Shown: positions 57,201-63,424 of the stretch, piece by piece
Position numbering within the stretch: position 1 is the first letter of the stretch
How the letters are laid out: the number at the start of each line of letters is the position of its first letter
Origin: Trichobilharzia szidati
Taxonomy: Eukaryota; Platyhelminthes; Trematoda; Strigeidida; Schistosomatidae
Assembly (NCBI GenBank): GCA_944472155.2
Contig: OX235279.1
Coordinates: forward strand, 121,574,110-121,638,109
DNA length: 64,000 nucleotides
Reading direction: 5' to 3'
The notes under the pieces: generated by a model
Databases searched by the model: none
What the model saw: only the letters and a program-made list of their open reading frames with translations
What the model was told of the DNA's origin: nothing
Translations under genes and position numbers: made by a program

Positions 57201-60050
57201 ATCAATCTGCTATACACTAGTAAGTTGGATAATTCATGCAAGTTTGACAGATGAGAATAAGGCATAGTAATAATTCAATAATTGTAGACATGAATTCGGC
57301 ATATTACACCACAGATTTTCTCTTTGCAATTAAGTATTCACCAAAGTGTATGAATTAAACGTTCATCCTCCTGTTAGTGTTTTCTGCTCAGCAATCACAC
57401 TGATCTCTAAATCTGAACTAAAGTTTTCATATCATCTCAGAATGTGATCGTTTTCTGTTATCTGCTCAAAGATATGAAAATTTAGTGAGCACTGTGAGTT
57501 AGACATTAGCGCTTTATTCAATAAAAACGCGTGTGTCAATCGGAAAATGAAACCCAGTAGCAGTGTTTGTCACTTAAATATATAGCTGAAAACACATTAG
57601 ACTTTGAGGAGGAGGAAAAATTGGAGTAAAATAATTTTACACCACAACTTTCTCACGATCATTCTAGCTTATCCTTGAATGTGTTCACAGACCCATTAAA
57701 ACTTTTATGCCTTTACCTTAAACAATATAATGAAAGTTTTATATCGAACTTTCATGAATGCTAAAGTTGTTGCTTACTGACAATTTTTCTTCACAGATAA
57801 ACAAAAATGATGATACGCTACGTTTTATAGCATTATTTAAAGACTAACAACACATTAGCATTGTTCCTTCGGTAATCAAAGCTCTTTTTAGGAGAAAGAT
57901 AACAATAATTTGAACTCTGTGGCATTAATTTCATTCAGACAACCCAGAATCAAAAAGTACAGAACCACTTCTATTCTGTAGACATTTCCCTTCGACAGTC
58001 TGGTTCAAATATTACAGGAAGAATGAAATTCATCAATGTTTCTCATACGTATCCTATGTCTTGAAGTCTCAATCAGTTAATTTCTGTCAGTACCCAGTCT
58101 AGCCATGACATATATATATTTATATAGATGCAGTTATAAGATTTTACTGTTAAGCAAGTATTTGATAAAAGTATTTGTCTCTTCGTTTCAGTTGCCACTA
58201 GGCTTTGGTATAGCAACGAGTATACGTTTAGGACAATTTCTTGGTGCACGATCAGCGGCTGGACCCCGTTCCGTCATTTCTACAGCTCTTGTTGTGTTAT
58301 GTAAGCAGCTCAAATTCTGAAAATTCCCTTACATCCTTTTCAGATCTATTCTAAGTACAACCAGTTCATTAGAAGTATTTCATTATATTGTCGTACTCAA
58401 AATCCTACTTAATAAACATTGTTCTTGCTTTTAAGTAGAGACATACATTCCTGCTACGTAAAAGAATTCATGAAAGAATGCCTATATAACTCTTTTAATG
58501 TACAACACGTTATTCACTGCTTACTAATACGTACTTACTGTCATCCTCCGTAACTGTTTAAATCCCTCTCAGATGCGGAACATATCCTTTGTCATATCTT
58601 TAAATATAAATTGGATTGATTGGTTACAGGATTTCATCATGAGCTGATATCGGTTAGAGAACCATTGGAAAACCAGCTGGGAGTGCTGTAGAGCTGTTTC
58701 GTCCTAGTTTGGGATGCACCCAGCGGGGTTGCAACCCAAGACTTTCTGGTTACAAGGCGAGCTCGTAGGCCATTACGCCACTGGGACCCAATCCAATCGC
58801 CAGCCCATGAATTCCAACTTCTGCCAGTTCACGACATAGTGCACATACGTTTGGTCTCATATTTATTGAAGTCTTCTGTGCCTTAAACACGCGAGTAATT
58901 TGAGTCTGTGTAAATGCAGAATGTGAACTTTTATTTTATATCACTATTTGTGTTTTCGTTTTACATGTTCAACGTAATGTCCACACAGATTGTACTCATA
59001 GATTTCAGTAGCCAAAGTCATTACTTCTAACCATTCTGTGAAGACACTAAATCAGCAAGATTAATACAATTCAGTTATGTTTTAACGTATTAGAGAATAG
59101 TTTGAATTACATCGTATTTTCCTAGTTTGATCAGTTGAAAGATCTGAAAACATCACCTGCAAAACCACTACAAATAATAAGCTACGAAAATTTCTTACTC
59201 TCTTCTGATCGATTTAAAAGTTCACAAGGCTGTGTCAATCCTGCATTTCTCACAACTCTAATTATAAGATATTCGAATGCCTAATAACTCTTTAAATTTA
59301 AACAGTAGGATGCAAAGCTGATAGTAGTTAATGACAATTGAATGAGCTTTAATCTTAATGTCCAGCAGAAATCTTAATGACCCTAAGGTATGCCATGACG
59401 CGATAATATCAGTATTTCTTATTTTCAGATTACGGTAAGACAGTATCACAAGTAGGTGAGACTGACGTCTCAGAAGTGGTTTTCACCAATGCTTGAAGTA
59501 ATGTGTCTATCTGATTTCCAGCTTACTGGTGCGTTATTACTCTTTATCTGGCGAAATGTTTAAATCACTGGGCTAGCAGAATTCCCATCCATCAAAATGC
59601 TTAAACTCTTTCGCGCTTCTTATTGTTTTAATTGTACGGTCATATCGGATGATCATTACATGAACTCAAGTGAACATTTAATTAGTTGCCCACTACATTC
59701 CATGCAATTTTCGAAGGAACTGAAGAAAAAATTTACAGAATTGGTTCTCTCTTCATATGCAGCAACACTACGACAAATGATGTGCTTAAGATTATTGCGC
59801 TTTACATGTCAATTCTGTGTGAAAAGGAATACGCTGAAAAATTCTGTAATATATATTCACATACTGTCTGAAATAAAAATTTACTATTATTATTATTTAT
59901 TTATTTATTTAATAAACAACCTGTAATCGGTATTAAAATATGGTTAGCAATTTTTGTGTTTTACTTTCGCATAGGGACTACTTCTATCGCATTCATTCTA
60001 GTCTTAGTTCTACTGAGATGGGAAATTCCTAAAATTTTCACTTCTGAACC
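23960..60050 (+). CDS. MATE-family (SLC47-like) multidrug/organic-cation antiporter, 13 exons, 3' end outside window
   Basis: Spliced gene read exon by exon: 23960-24224, 30308-30450, 35858-36028, 36982-37030, 40879-40978, 46490-46532, 46625-46669, 48947-49044, 49784-49881, 50506-50619, 57149-57219, 58192-58300, 59975-60050. All introns are GT-AG and every phase joins, giving 1382 coding nt (about 460 residues). MATE proteins are membrane H+/Na+-coupled antiporters that export organic cations. Visible family marks: FCGRLGK near TM1, the DTLFAQ-TYGS motif after TM2, an EP-I-L motif at exon 5, and TLEWSIFEIGSIISG in TM7 carrying two glutamates at the positions of human MATE1 Glu273 and Glu278. 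The N-terminus (about 100 residues) is hydrophilic and Asp/Asn/Ser-rich, longer than in human SLC47A1. The last exon ends in phase 2 after TM9, so TM10-12 lie beyond 64000 or were missed. Introns hold most of the window's mobile elements. Confidence 0.9.
24790..24953 (-). mobile_element. tRNA-headed SINE with RTE-type tail (MATE intron 1)
   Basis: tRNA-like head at 24878-24953 with B box GGTTCGATCCC. On the minus strand the 3' tail ends CCTATGTTCCACTGGGAACC, essentially the 3' terminus of the RTE LINE copies at 4.15 and 31.1 kb. Confidence 0.75.
26175..26603 (-). other. 142-codon open frame, unassigned; possibly an eroded GIY-YIG-like retroelement tail
   Basis: Longest unexplained open frame in MATE intron 1. 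It reads ..CFIFYTFANINFKIAYIGNI, ..HLTNSQLHACWLTSL, ..SPQVDHVVNTHEKYLNSHKQ. The AYIGNICTYSK stretch and DHVVNTHEKYLNSH resemble the YIG-T and AEHV-TGH blocks of retroelement GIY-YIG domains, but other required residues are not clear. Long open frames in this AT-rich DNA can be chance. Confidence 0.25.
26945..27190 (+). mobile_element. tRNA-like SINE (TTGGACACTAG family), fullest copy (MATE intron 1)
   Basis: Starts with the hairpin-forming TTGGACACTAGTAAGTAACT, then TCCTTTGTCTGGTGCAGAC, an A-box-like TGGCTATGTGG, a B box GGTTCAAATCTC, and a 3' region GGTCGCAGATACGCCTTACT ... GAGTGCCAACCAG ... CTTCCTGTCAACTGCC. It serves as reference for the copies at 4.6, 17.0, 21.6 and 39.8 kb. Confidence 0.65.
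27676..28205. mobile_element. Palindromic tRNA-arm element, copy A (MATE intron 1)
   Basis: Left arm (from 27676) and right arm (to 28205) are inverted copies. Each carries a tRNA-like stretch around TTGTAAC and GGTCCTGG (minus strand at ~27790-27860, plus strand at ~28015-28090). The left arm is shortened next to the centre. It shares its centre and arms with copy B at 50778-51403. Confidence 0.8.
28206..30307. other. MATE intron 1, 3' part, no feature assigned
   Basis: A 69-codon frame at 29103-29312 and a (CA)n tract at about 29957-29975 are the only notable items; neither supports a gene. Confidence 0.4.
30308..30450 (+). CDS. MATE exon 2 (end of N-terminus, start of TM1)
   Basis: Acceptor is a T-rich tract ending in ctccag, donor gtaagt. 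It joins exon 1 in phase 1 to give IQTNETTTTTYCEEIEVPEI, then a GKYFPFGFCYEFKRLVRLAVPI segment. The FKRLVRLAVPI part aligns with the ELVRLAGPAF start of TM1 in vertebrate MATE1. A run of threonines precedes it. Confidence 0.88.
31063..32517 (-). mobile_element. RTE-clade (SR2-like) LINE, RT domain to 3' end (MATE intron 2)
   Basis: Best RTE copy. On the minus strand: VWKEGKVPTDWRKGYLVKLP, KKGDLGLCKNWRGIMLLSTP, then FIDFGKAFDSVDHEVIWKLL (catalytic Asp motif) at about 32180, GVRQGCLLSP at about 32000, and DFADDLCLMSH (FADD catalytic box) at about 31880. After these come NIDKTEVMKITNQ with a Gln run, IGKARNTFINLKPIW and KWRWIGHSLRRPVGDI. A stop sits just after DKLVE (31810) and frames shift near 32190 and 32280. 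The endonuclease and RT fingers are absent, so it is 5' truncated. The 3' end is the GTTCCACTAGGAAC-type tail plus ATAATAT. Confidence 0.92.
32518..34374. other. MATE intron 2, unassigned; gene-like frame pieces at 32600-32924
   Basis: Two adjoining plus frames read ..SNDNNMSVGNSDFLKCMLSY and ..NLRKNPNDIKLTNQEERCFK, less repetitive and more protein-like than random AT-rich frames, but without start, splice or family evidence. They could be an old processed pseudogene fragment. Confidence 0.25.
34375..35305. repeat. ~930-bp direct repeat, copy 2 (MATE intron 2)
   Basis: Same orientation as 22198-23125, about 12.2 kb away. Copy 1 lies upstream of MATE exon 1 and copy 2 in intron 2, so the pair brackets exons 1 and 2. 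It differs by scattered substitutions plus small indels. Confidence 0.85.
35858..36028 (+). CDS. MATE exon 3 (TM1-TM2)
   Basis: 57 codons, phase 0 at both ends. It encodes the rest of TM1 (SVVAFLSGPVSLIFCGRLGK), the following loop and TM2, ending ADTLFAQ. The G-L-x-x-A-x-DTL-x-x-Q signature is a MATE hallmark (human: GLSSACDTLISQ). Confidence 0.93.
36982..37030 (+). CDS. MATE exon 4 (TYGS motif micro-exon)
   Basis: A 49-nt exon encoding TYGSPNKSLMGVHLQR plus 1 nt. It continues DTLFAQ from exon 3 into the conserved Q-TYGS...G-LQR motif of MATE proteins. Acceptor ctacag, donor gtaagt. Confidence 0.92.
37461..38860 (+). pseudogene. 28S (large-subunit) rRNA pseudogene inside MATE intron 4
   Basis: A continuous but diverged stretch of LSU rRNA. 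Recognisable conserved blocks in the right order: GATGGTGAACTATGC near 37468, GCAAATCGATC-like at about 37517, TTTCCCTCAGGATGCCTGGCG at about 37581, GTTAGTCCAGATAGCAGGAC at about 37840, AGGAGTGTGTAATAACTCAC at about 37886, CCTGAAAATGGATGG at about 37922, GAGCCTGAAGGCCGAAGTAG at about 38137, GGTCCTAAGTGG at about 38198, GGAAGTCGGCAAACTG at about 38660, and GGATTGGCTCTAAGGGTCGAG at about 38699. Substitutions and small indels throughout show that it is not functional. The 3' edge is uncertain: after 38725 it enters what may be a variable expansion segment and then becomes unrecognisable. No 5.8S or 18S sequence accompanies it. Confidence 0.85.
39840..40050 (+). mobile_element. tRNA-like SINE (TTGGACACTAG family), internally inverted copy (MATE intron 4)
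   Basis: 39845-39920 carries the 3' part on the plus strand (GAGTGCCAACTAGCACGAAA ... CCTAGGTCCAAGGCTTCC). 39940-40045 carries the 5' part on the minus strand (complements of GGCCACCAATCTAGGTGGCT and AGTAACTAGTGTAATG). The two halves face opposite ways. Confidence 0.6.
40879..40978 (+). CDS. MATE exon 5 (TM3, EPIL motif)
   Basis: Acceptor tatttag, donor gtaggt. With 1 nt carried over it reads ALVIMSIMCMPCWSFYLCIE, then PILLAMKQNPLIA; human MATE1 has CFPCWALFLN.Q.ILLLFRQDP here. It ends with 2 nt of a split Arg codon. Confidence 0.92.
42060..42235 (-). mobile_element. Possible further tRNA-like SINE (MATE intron 5)
   Basis: Minus strand: GACCCAGTGGTCTGGCGAAT (A-box-like) followed about 45 nt later by TTGATTCGAGTCTGAG (B-box-like GATTCGAGTCT). 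Spacing fits a tRNA-derived head. Only one copy, so the boundaries are guesses. Confidence 0.35.
43478..44400 (-). mobile_element. Penelope-like element, 3' part with an inserted repeat (MATE intron 5)
   Basis: Minus strand in order: NDGPIRRSIYRKPTWTGQYL and SFHSFCPLQYKRGLVKCLFK (44370-44235), interruption by the 110-bp repeat (44110-44222), CTADVIVKENEILMDILVEN-GYPLKF, ILRQRLNSIVRRTYYAAQLV (~43900), and SSIAKHLIEMNHKIDVNSAF with AEAIAIYKLKPP at the C-terminus (~43690-43540). The GIY-YIG start is damaged. Confidence 0.85.
44110..44222 (-). repeat. Solo ~110-bp copy of the 985/4470 repeat end, inserted in a PLE
   Basis: Matches the outer 110 bp of both arms. On the minus strand, PLE coding sequence (..LFKRIQR) stops at the insert and resumes at CTADVIVKENE, so the repeat interrupts the PLE. 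Confidence 0.65.
44405..46489. other. MATE intron 5, 3' part, no feature assigned
   Basis: No coding signal before the exon 6 acceptor. A GCTCGAAACGTCATC string on the minus strand at about 44610 looks like part of a retroelement terminal region but has no partner motifs. Confidence 0.35.
46490..46532 (+). CDS. MATE exon 6 (TM4 first half, 43-nt micro-exon)
   Basis: Too short for an ORF search; found by phase and motif. A strong pyrimidine tract precedes the acceptor at 46489, and the donor is gtaagt. It encodes R-KTSDYLLFMMPGLY, matching the SRLTQTYVTIFIPALPA region of human MATE1. It enters in phase 2 and leaves in phase 0, exactly what exons 5 and 7 require. Confidence 0.85.
46625..46669 (+). 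CDS. MATE exon 7 (TM4 second half, 45-nt micro-exon)
   Basis: Fifteen codons, phase 0 to phase 0, encoding FAAIGQVLTKYVQSQ. It aligns with FLYMLQVKYLLNQ of human MATE1, including the terminal N/S-Q. It is separated from exon 6 by a 92-nt intron (46533-46624), the shortest in the gene. Donor gtgagt. Confidence 0.87.
47205..47250 (-). ncRNA. PLE-associated hammerhead-like motif
   Basis: Minus strand CTGATGA at 47237-47243 and GAAA at 47223-47226 (complement of TTTC), followed by AGAGTAGTCTTTG and GTTCAG. Same layout as 7921-7966 but with stem III less perfect. Confidence 0.4.
47205..47790 (-). mobile_element. Penelope-like element, GIY-YIG tail and 3' UTR (MATE intron 7)
   Basis: Minus frame 47705-47409: IFRAREHLPLWLSKGVVKSI, ..SSILDHLVQTGHKASVEESF, ..AEAIAIRLKQPVLCVLKEQV, preceded at about 47750-47700 by the codons of NCACGASYIGRCSRNL. 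The 3' UTR ends with a hammerhead-like motif at 47210-47250. Confidence 0.85.
48550..48740 (-). mobile_element. tRNA-headed SINE, tail type B (MATE intron 7)
   Basis: tRNA-like head 48666-48740 with TGCGTCGG at the inner end and TCCGACGCA at the outer end, B-box region GGTTCGATTTCCC, and the same body as 20719-20909 (ATATCGGTAGCCCAAATT). Confidence 0.75.
48947..49044 (+). CDS. MATE exon 8 (TM5)
   Basis: Encodes NRVYIPLVIGILTNLFNAML, then HYVLLFVFQIGV and 2 nt of Arg. It matches human MATE1 GIVLPQIVTGVAANLVNALANYLFL. Acceptor gtattttag, donor gtaagc. Confidence 0.93.
49473..49690 (+). mobile_element. tRNA-headed SINE with RTE-type tail (MATE intron 8)
   Basis: Head 49473-49545: acceptor stem TGCGTCGG/CCGACGCA, A box TGGCATATTCG, B box GGTTCGATCCC (perfect). 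The 3' tail CCTATGTTCCACTGGGAACG matches the RTE LINE 3' end; a short AAAGGAATAAAAG closes it. AGTTG(TG) flanks both ends, a likely short target duplication. It ends about 94 nt before MATE exon 9. Confidence 0.8.
49784..49881 (+). CDS. MATE exon 9 (TM6)
   Basis: Starts by completing the split Arg codon and reads GSAISQSFAYLFQCLCFLPY, then IIMLERSGVTWK. It is equivalent to human IGSALANLISQYTLALLLFLYI. A tRNA-headed SINE ends only about 94 nt upstream of the acceptor. Confidence 0.93.
50506..50619 (+). CDS. MATE exon 10 (TM7, substrate/proton glutamates)
   Basis: Encodes GWSSELWLDWGKWFKLAMPG, then VVMITLEWSIFEIGSIIS. The two glutamates in LEWSIFEIG correspond to Glu273 and Glu278 of human MATE1 (LCMEWWAYEVGSF), which are needed for transport. 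Acceptor ttttctag, donor gtaggc. The open frame also extends upstream of the acceptor, but the phase with exon 9 fixes this start. Confidence 0.94.
50778..51403. mobile_element. Palindromic tRNA-arm element, copy B (MATE intron 10)
   Basis: Two arms of 276 bp (50778-51053 and 51128-51403) are inverted and about 98% identical around a 74-bp spacer. Each arm holds a tRNA-like segment with a perfect A box TGGCTTAATGG and a B-box-like GGGTTCTAGCCC (plus strand around 51215-51290), giving two divergent... inverted Pol III-type promoters pointing outward. No coding capacity. Confidence 0.85.
53580..53815 (+). repeat. ~115-bp tandem duplication in PLE 3' UTR
   Basis: Two successive units share TATTCTCTA-CCCCACC, then a TGACC block, then CAACTGTRTTACGTCATCC and ACTTA. 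The first is about 53583-53695, the second about 53702-53815. Confidence 0.6.
53945..53985 (+). ncRNA. PLE-associated hammerhead-like motif (degenerate)
   Basis: Stem I CAGC (53945-53948)/GCTG (53982-53985), GAAA 53967-53970, stem III AGAG-T-CTCT 53971-53979, cleavage TC 53980-53981. The CUGANGA box is altered to a TGAATGA-like string. Confidence 0.45.
54005..55860. other. MATE intron 10, no feature assigned
   Basis: Between a PLE 3' end and an RTE fragment. Short frames only. Confidence 0.4.
55868..56748 (-). mobile_element. RTE-clade LINE, 3' end fragment (MATE intron 10)
   Basis: Minus strand: LYDLEFANDICRVSHKLEDL (FADD box eroded to FAND) at about 56740-56690, NIEKTKVMNIIRKQ at about 56620, GRYLNEVTSCLHLS, KNKIRIFNSNMKSVLLYGSE at about 56360, and a tail with GTTTCACTCGGGACTC. 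Multiple frameshifts. Confidence 0.85.
57149..57219 (+). CDS. MATE exon 11 (TM8)
   Basis: Encodes GTLGERELATQTILFNIESI then CYTL. It aligns without gaps to human GILGMVELGAQSIVYEL up to FNI. The residue opposite human Glu300 is Asn, with a Glu two residues later, a shift to note because Glu300 is functionally important in SLC47A1. Confidence 0.9.
58192..58300 (+). CDS. MATE exon 12 (post-TM8 GF..A.S.R.G motif)
   Basis: Encodes LPLGFGIATSIRLGQFLGAR, then SAAGPRSVISTALVVL plus 1 nt. It is the family motif P-x-G-F-x-x-A-x-S-x-R-x-G-x-x-LGA (human VPAGFSVAASVRVGNALGAG). Acceptor tttcag, donor gtaagc. Confidence 0.93.
58612..58848 (-). mobile_element. Palindromic tRNA-arm element, single-arm copy C (MATE intron 12)
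   Basis: Corresponds to the left arm of copy B (GTTACAGGATTTCATCATGA ... GGTTACAAGGCGAGCTCGTA ... AACTTCTGCCAGTTCACGAC). It stops before the centre; no second arm is present. Confidence 0.75.
59975..60050 (+). CDS. MATE exon 13 (TM9), last exon in window
   Basis: Completes a split Trp codon and reads TTSIAFILVLVLLRWEIPKI, then FTSEP, ending with 2 nt of a Pro codon before gtaagt. It matches human FAVAFSVLLLSCKDHVGYIFTTD. No exon carrying the next conserved block (P-x-x-x-x-H-x-x-E/D...GxLRGxG) was found in 60051-64000. Confidence 0.9.
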
Positions 60051-60416
60051 GTAAGTTACAGTTTCATTAAAGTATACTGAATGATTTTTCATTTTCATAA
60101 ATTTATAAAACTGTCGTAAAATGTTGCTAGATAAAGTCATTATTCCGGCTGAAGTACAATTTACTTTTTTATAGTTCGATGAAACATAGTGCCAATAACA
60201 TCATTATGATGATGCTCAGTCTGTGACCCAAACCATTCGATCAGTTGAAATTTCGGAAGACCTCCTTTTGACATAAGCAAAGATACAATGCGCAAATTAA
60301 GAAGCCAAACTTTGTTCTGCCAACGGAAAGGAAAATAAATAAACCTCTTTTCGGCTGTCTGAACTGACTTCATGTATAGTGTAAATGCTTATAAAATTAT
60401 AAGAAAAAGGCACAAA

Positions 60417-60460
60417 CAGCGAAGAAAATTTTCTTTTCGACGATTCATTTTCATAAGCTG
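60417..60460 (-). ncRNA. PLE-associated hammerhead-like motif (degenerate)
   Basis: Minus strand: stem I CAGC (60457-60460)/GCTG (60417-60420), GAAA 60435-60438, palindromic stem III AGAAAATTTTCT 60423-60434, cleavage TC 60421-60422. The CUGANGA box is TTATGAA-like. Confidence 0.45.
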
Positions 60461-63110
60461 TACAATCTTTAGACCAATCAGATACTGGTAAACTTTGTCC
60501 TTGAAAAATTGCATTACATAATGTAAGGTGTAAGAAGGGATGACTAATTGTAAGTTAGAAAAGAGACAGAGGTAGGCATGACGTAATAAGTGTGAGATAA
60601 TGAATAATCAATAAGCTCGTGTAGAATGGACAGGAACTAGTGGAAAGGCAATAGTGTTTTTATATAAAATCTGTATGAAGAAGCAATGTTATTAATAAAC
60701 AGTAATAGAGTGGTAATAAAATGTGGATGATAGGAATAATAATGGTAATAAAAGTATTAATAATAATAATAATAATAGTGAACTTACATAATAAAAGAAG
60801 GAAGCAAAATTGTAGTAAGGACTTTACTCTGGCCATGGTAAGGCGAGAGAATGTATGTATCGCTTTTGAATGCAGAGGTCCGGTTTCAGATCTCGAATAG
60901 CTAATGCTTCAGCTATGTACAGATGGCGAATGCGAAGTCCCTTTGTACAATATTGAGGGACTCTGTGTATCACTGTGAAGCATTCATGTGAAGGTGCTCG
61001 ATGTCTGGAGATGACAAGGTGTTCGAGGATAGAGCTGCTACTATTCTTTTTCTCTCCTCTGGCTAACCAAGCTGGATAGTGTTCCAGAATACGTTTGTGG
61101 ACTTGACGTTGCGTACGGCCGATATACTTTGCTCCACACTAGCAAGTAAATTGATAAATACACATTGAGGTGGCCAAAAGCGGTATCTTGTCCTTAGCGT
61201 TGGACTGGGTTAACTGTCTGCAGGAGAATGTGATACGTAGAGTGGCTGTTGGAAATGTCTTCTTCAGACCTTTAGAAAGGCGGTTTCTGAGAATTTCCGC
61301 TGCGATGTCACCTTTGAACTCTAAGTTCATGAAGAGAGTCTTCTTAGGAACCATTGCGGTGTTGGACACCGGAGGCCTCTCCTTCATGTTTTTGTCGATA
61401 AATTTTGGTGGGTACCCGTTCTCTAGTAGGGTTTCACGAAATAAATTTAATTCTTTCTCTACCATGTCTTTCGAGCAGATTTTTCTAATCCTGGGACATA
61501 ATCTACGTATTAAATTTCGGTTTTGGATCAGTGGGACAAAGCTCTGGAAGTTGATAAACTGTCCAGTTCATGTTTGCTTGCGATATATCGATCTTTGAAT
61601 CGTACAGTCGTGTCTTCTAGTGAGTATTACATCGAGGAATGGAAATGCCTTGTTCGATTCGCGTTCTAAGGTGAATCGTATTGATGGGTGCGCTGAGTTA
61701 AAGGTTTTGAGGAGAGAATCTAAATCAGATTTTTCATCACAGATTATGGACGTATCCTCTACGTATCTCCTGTATAAGTGCAGTCGACTTATCAAGGGGC
61801 CGAGGATGTTGTTTTCGAGACTCGCCATGAAGCAGTCGGCTAGGAGTGAACCGAGAGGAGACTCCATGGCTACACCATCTTTCTGTACATAGAACCATTC
61901 ATTGAATTTGAACTGGATATTAAACGTACATCTGACAAGTAGTTCCTTCAGGTAGTTACGGGAAGAGGAACTTCTATGTTGTTAGTTTTGATGTAATTAC
62001 AAATGAAGCATATTGTTTCAGTTAGGGGGATACTTGTGAATAGAGAGGCGACATCTAGTGAAAGCATTTGTCTTTCGAACACACTGACATCCTTCACTGG
62101 GTCGATGAAGTCAAATGTATCTCTGAGGCTATATTTTGTCATGTGTCTTTTAACTGGTTCAAGGATATCAGCCAGCCACTTCGCGATTTGATGATATGGT
62201 GAGTTAACCATGTCTATTACAGGTCGCAGTGGGACATTCTCCTTGTGCACTTTTGGCAGTCCATACAGTCTTGGAATAGTTGAACTGCAAGGTTTTATTT
62301 TCTGATAAACCTCCGGTGTTATGGCTGAATCTTCTTTCATTCTCTTCAGCAATCTTGTAAGTAGGTTTTCAGTTCTTTCGGTTGTGTCTTTCTGGTTGGG
62401 TGATTCGAAGAATTTGGTGTTATCTGATAGTATATCTGTCAATTTCTCATTATAATCGGATCTATTCATTACTACAATACCATTGCCCTTATCAGGACGG
62501 ACGAGGATTACGTCTTTATTTTCTTGGAGCTGTTTAAGTTGTCTTCTGTGTTCCTTGGTCAGTAGATAACGGTGACTCGGTTGCGTACGAATATACTTGT
62601 AACAGCTGTCGAGAAGCGAAGCTTTAAATTGATCCAGATCTTTTTCCGAAGTAGGTGACAAATTGGATGTCTGTGACATTAAATTCTCAAACTGCATTTT
62701 AGTTTGTAATTCGTTACTTTGACTCGATACATGGCAAAATTTTGGGCCAAGTGATAGCATTTGCATTTGAACAGGAGTCAGAGGAAAGTTCGAGAAATTA
62801 AAGACATATTTTTCCGGATTCTATGGAAACGATGAAAGAGTTTCAAATGGTTTCAGGCTTCTTGTTAGTCGTGAAGTGGCTTCGTCGTGACGTCTTTGTA
62901 TGACACTAGATACATAATCCTGAAATGTTTGTCGTTCATCATCGGATAGTTCATATAAAGCATGGGTTCTTTGTGATATGTTTCGCCCATGTATGGGTAT
63001 GCGTGAGAGGATGGCGTCGATGTGATTCAGTGTGTGACGTTTTAGTGTCTTTGAATTGGGGTAAATGTGATTCCGGCGGAGATTCTTCCAGTACAATTAT
63101 ATTGCATGGT
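60417..63110 (-). mobile_element. Longest Penelope-like element: N-terminus, RT and GIY-YIG, defective
   Basis: Minus strand in order: 63096-62821 N-terminal HIYPNSKTLKRHTLNHIDAI ...; 62766-61948 with VILVRPDKGNGIVVMNRSDY, STIPRLYGLPKVHKENVPLR and MLSLDVASLFTSIPLTETIC (catalytic Asp); 61867-61568 with ESPLGSLLADCFMASLENNI and YRRYVEDTSIICDEK. Then 61465-61139 with LLENGYPPKFIDKNMKER and LRNRLSKGLKKTFPTATLRI, and the GIY-YIG domain CGAKYIGRTQRQVHKR to LYIAEALAIRDLKPDLCIQK (61136-60840). Lesions: a stop at 62822, a frameshift near 61955, YVDD changed to YVED, a stop in the KPTW block (about 61570), and a stop before CGAKYIG (61138). The 3' UTR carries AAT repeats. It probably lies in the intron after MATE exon 13. 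Confidence 0.93.
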
Positions 63111-63424
63111 CAGTAACTGCCAAGTTAAATACAGAAAAACAGTGCTCACTGTACCCAACTGATCAATTTTTAATTGTGACCATATGGTCACCAAGATGAC
63201 AGCACGATTAATTTCGTACAAATGAATGATACCCACAAATGTGCCCCACTTAGAAGACTCAAGACACTACACACTGTATTTTACCAAAATATTCTTACTG
63301 GTTACACGATATTCACTGCTCCCTTTCCTTCTAACTACTAAACTTTTATTCAGCTTCATAACTGAAAAGCTACAAAGCATTCACCGTTAAAGTTTAGTAA
63401 ATTACTGTTCTTAGCGTCAGCAGG

